DNA of 8,176 nt from Limimaricola sp041580155. Lineage in GTDB: Bacteria > Pseudomonadota > Alphaproteobacteria > Rhodobacterales > Rhodobacteraceae. Each line of letters begins with the position of its first letter. Positions within the stretch are counted from its first letter, which is position 1. Below the pieces are notes generated by a model that was not told where the DNA came from, did not search any database, and saw only the letters and a program-made list of their open reading frames with translations. The stretch covers positions 1 through 8,176 of the forward strand of contig JBFGEI010000128.1 of NCBI GenBank assembly GCA_041580155.1. The letters are read 5' to 3'. Shown here one piece after another: positions 6,094-8,176 of this stretch. A program made the translations under genes and the position numbers.

Positions 6094-6099
6094 AAGGGG
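6094..6099 (+). promoter_or_regulatory. putA ribosome binding site
   Basis: AAGGGG lies seven bases before the ATG at 6107 and fixes this as the putA start. Confidence 0.65.
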
Positions 6100-6106
6100 T
6101 CCCATC

Positions 6107-8176
6107 ATGAGCGAGCTTGTCGATCTGCGCTGCCGCATCCGTGCCGATCATCGACGCGACGAAGCGGCGCTGCTGGCCGACCTGCTGCGCGATGAGCCGC
6201 TGACCGCGGAGCTGCGCGCCAGCGCCACCGCGCGCGGCGCCGATCTGGTGCGGTCGATCCGCGCCGATACCCGGCCGGCGATCATGGAGGCGTTCCTCGC
6301 CGAATACGGGCTGTCGACCCGCGAGGGCATCGCTCTGATGTGCCTCGCAGAGGCCTTGCTGCGGGTGCCCGACGCCAAGACCATCGACGCGCTGATCGAC
6401 GACAAGATCACCCCCTCGGACTGGAGCGCGCATCTCGGCCGCGCCAGCTCACCGCTGGTCAACGCCTCGACCTGGGCCCTGATGCTGACCGGCAAGGTGC
6501 TCGACGAAAAGGGCGAACGGCTGGGGCCGCTGCTGCGCGGCGCGATCAAGCGGCTGGGCGAGCCGGTGATCCGGGTCGCGGTCGGCCGGGCGATGCGCGA
6601 GATGGGCAAGCATTTCGTGCTCGGGCGCGACATCCAGGAAGCGGTGCGCCGCGGCACCTCGGAGGCGGCCAAGGGCGTCACCTATTCCTACGACATGCTG
6701 GGCGAGGCGGCGCTGACCGGCCATGACGCGGCGCAGTTCATGACCGCCTACGAGAACGCGATCGCGCATCTGGCGCAGCACGCCACCCATGCAGACATCC
6801 GCGACAACCCGGGCATCTCGGTCAAGCTCTCGGCGCTGCACCCGCGCTACGAGGAAAGTCAGCGCGACCGGGTGATGGCCGAACTCGCACCTCGGCTGAG
6901 CAAGCTGGCGCGCGCCGCCAAGGCGGCGAACATGGGGCTGAACGTCGATGCCGAAGAGGCCGACCGGCTCGAGCTGTCGCTCGACGTGATCGAGACCGTG
7001 CTGGCCGACCCCGAACTGGCCGGCTGGGACGGCTTCGGCGTGGTGGTGCAGGCCTACGGCCGTCGCGCCGGGGCGGTGATCGACTGGCTGCACGCGCTGG
7101 CCGAAAAGCTCGACCGCAAGATCATGGTGCGGCTGGTCAAGGGCGCCTATTGGGACACCGAGATCAAGCGCGCCCAGATCGACGGTCTGCCCGATTTCCC
7201 GGTGTTCACCCGCAAGGCTTCGACTGACGTCGCCTGGCTGTGCTGCGCCCGGCGTCTCCTGCGGATGACCGACCGGATCTACCCGCAGTTCGCCACCCAC
7301 AACGCGCATTCGGTCGCTGCGGTGCTGGAAATGGCCGATGGCGCCCGCGATTTCGAATTCCAGCGGCTGCACGGCATGGGCGAGGCGCTGCACGACAAGG
7401 TGCGCGCCAAGGACGGCACCCGGCTGCGGATCTACGCCCCGGTCGGGGCGCATCGCGACCTGCTGGCCTATCTGGTGCGGCGGCTGCTCGAGAACGGCGC
7501 CAACTCCAGCTTCGTGAACCAGATCGTCGATGAATCGGTCGCCCCCGAGCGGGTCGCGGCCGACCCGGTCGACCAGCTCGGCGCCGAGCGGTCGTCGATG
7601 CTGCGCGATCCGATGGCGTTGTTCGAACCCGAGCGGCGCAACTCGCGCGGCTGGGACCTGACCGCGCCGGAGGTGCTCGACGCGTTCGACGCCGGCCGGG
7701 CGCCGTGGCGCGACGCGCGCTGGAGCGCCGGCCCGATGATCGCCGGCGAGGCGGTGGGCGGCGAACGTATCGACATCACCAACCCGGCGCGCCCCGAGGA
7801 CGTGGTCGGCGAGGTGGTGCAGGCGGCGCCCGAGGACGTCGAGACCGCGCTGAGCATGGCGCGGCGCTGGCAGGCGCCGGCGTCGGACCGCGCCGCGGTG
7901 CTGCGCCGCGCCGCCGATCTCTACGAAGCGCACGCCGACGAGATCTTCGCGCTGGTCGCCCGCGAGGCCGGCAAGACGCCGCGCGACGCGGTGGCCGAGC
8001 TGCGCGAGGCGGTCGACTTCCTGCGCTACTACGCGGCCCGCGGCGAAGAGCTGTCGGAGCCGGCGCGCGGCACCTTCGCCTGCATCAGCCCGTGGAACTT
8101 CCCGCTGGCGATCTTCACCGGCCAGGTCGCGGCGGCGCTCGCCGCCGGCAACGCGGTGCTGGCGAAACCGGCGGAA
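6107..8176 (+). CDS. putA: Bifunctional proline dehydrogenase / L-glutamate gamma-semialdehyde dehydrogenase (5' part, runs off window)
   Basis: Oxidises L-proline to pyrroline-5-carboxylate with FAD, then, after hydrolysis, the semialdehyde to glutamate with NAD+. The 690 codons present are uninterrupted to the window edge; the protein is incomplete at its C-terminus. It begins directly with the helical dimerisation-arm type region (MSELVDLRCRIRADHRR). The ribbon-helix-helix repressor domain of E. coli PutA is absent, so it cannot be its own repressor by that route. Proline dehydrogenase barrel motifs are VKLSALHPRY (from 239), RLVKGAYWDTEIKRAQ (from 342), THNAHS, FQRLHGMGEALHD (His422) and RIYAPVGAHRDLLAYLVRRL, then NGANSSFVNQI. 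The aldehyde dehydrogenase domain starts after about residue 540. SPWNFPLAIFTG (661-672) and AGNAVLAKPAE are visible. The catalytic Cys and Glu lie beyond the window. Regulation is probably by the divergent putR. Confidence 0.96.
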   Translation, partial: MSELVDLRCRIRADHRRDEAALLADLLRDEPLTAELRASATARGADLVRSIRADTRPAIMEAFLAEYGLSTREGIALMCLAEALLRVPDAKTIDALIDDKITPSDWSAHLGRASSPLVNASTWALMLTGKVLDEKGERLGPLLRGAIKRLGEPVIRVAVGRAMREMGKHFVLGRDIQEAVRRGTSEAAKGVTYSYDMLGEAALTGHDAAQFMTAYENAIAHLAQHATHADIRDNPGISVKLSALHPRYEESQRDRVMAELAPRLSKLARAAKAANMGLNVDAEEADRLELSLDVIETVLADPELAGWDGFGVVVQAYGRRAGAVIDWLHALAEKLDRKIMVRLVKGAYWDTEIKRAQIDGLPDFPVFTRKASTDVAWLCCARRLLRMTDRIYPQFATHNAHSVAAVLEMADGARDFEFQRLHGMGEALHDKVRAKDGTRLRIYAPVGAHRDLLAYLVRRLLENGANSSFVNQIVDESVAPERVAADPVDQLGAERSSMLRDPMALFEPERRNSRGWDLTAPEVLDAFDAGRAPWRDARWSAGPMIAGEAVGGERIDITNPARPEDVVGEVVQAAPEDVETALSMARRWQAPASDRAAVLRRAADLYEAHADEIFALVAREAGKTPRDAVAELREAVDFLRYYAARGEELSEPARGTFACISPWNFPLAIFTGQVAAALAAGNAVLAKPAE

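Larger units (their letters stand above)
5986..6106. promoter_or_regulatory. Divergent putR-putA control region
   Basis: The 121 bases between the two start codons are visibly richer in A/T than the flanking genes. They hold the putA -10 candidate and ribosome binding site, nested inverted repeats (separate entries), and a second pair CCCG (5993-5996) / CGGG (6013-6016) with GAATT nearby on each side, close to the putR start. On the minus strand TAAGAT, near 6040, could serve as a putR -10 but lacks a clear -35. Lrp-type proteins usually bind several degenerate sites, so more than one operator is plausible here. Confidence 0.65.

Noticed and set aside
5986..6138. N-terminal extension of putR to 207 residues
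   Set aside because: It would run through the shared promoter and into putA. The family length of about 150-160 residues fits the ATG at 5985.
6449..7933. Long open frame (494 residues) on the minus strand opposite putA
   Set aside because: It lies wholly antisense to a confidently identified enzyme. Its composition (rich in His, Arg, Gln, Ala, Gly) is what the reverse strand of GC-rich genes produces, and it has no domain-like motif.
1..8176. CRISPR array, tRNA, insertion sequence, phage or toxin-antitoxin content
   Set aside because: No spaced direct repeats, no cloverleaf-like sequence, no transposase or integrase motif and no paired small genes were seen. Nearly all bases are accounted for by metabolic and envelope genes.

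Overview
This is a GC-rich, gene-dense bacterial window with strong G/C preference at third codon positions. The putR-putA pair (an Lrp-type regulator divergent from a PutA without a DNA-binding N-terminus) and the general protein style point to an alphaproteobacterium, most likely of the Rhodobacter/Paracoccus group. The assignment is inferred from gene content only. No tRNA, rRNA, insertion sequence, CRISPR array or phage gene was seen.

Left part (1-4732), surface polysaccharide precursors. After the possible tail of an upstream gene (1-57), galE (UDP-glucose 4-epimerase) reads rightward. It converges, with 6 bases between stop codons, on a leftward group: an SDR-family nucleotide-sugar reductase (4732 to 3839), a small sugar-1-phosphate transferase of the PglC/WbaP superfamily (3842 to 3201, start overlapping the reductase stop), and a large membrane-anchored UDP-HexNAc 4,6-dehydratase of the WbpM/PglF/FlaA1 type (3103 to 1109). 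A dehydratase, a reductase and a polyprenyl-phosphate sugar-1-phosphate transferase together form a short pathway: UDP-GlcNAc to a 4-keto-6-deoxy sugar, then reduction to a 6-deoxy-HexNAc such as QuiNAc, then attachment to undecaprenyl phosphate to start a glycan. Rhizobium etli wreV-wreQ-wreU is the closest described precedent I know.

Middle (4774-5382), a CDP-alcohol phosphatidyltransferase with an intact catalytic signature. It reads leftward 41 bases upstream of the reductase, so it may share a transcript with the sugar genes. Its acceptor alcohol cannot be told from sequence.

Right part (5515-8176), proline catabolism. putR (Lrp/AsnC regulator) reads leftward and putA (bifunctional proline dehydrogenase / pyrroline-5-carboxylate dehydrogenase) reads rightward off the window end. 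The 121-base gap between them is less GC-rich and holds a TAGAAT -10 candidate, nested inverted repeats and a good putA ribosome binding site. This is the expected layout for PutR-activated, proline-inducible putA expression.

Nothing here is clearly a new biological system. The points most worth a second look are the QuiNAc-type initiation cassette with its lipid-enzyme neighbour, the putR-putA operator candidates, the GalE gate residue, and the paired hairpins before the dehydratase gene.
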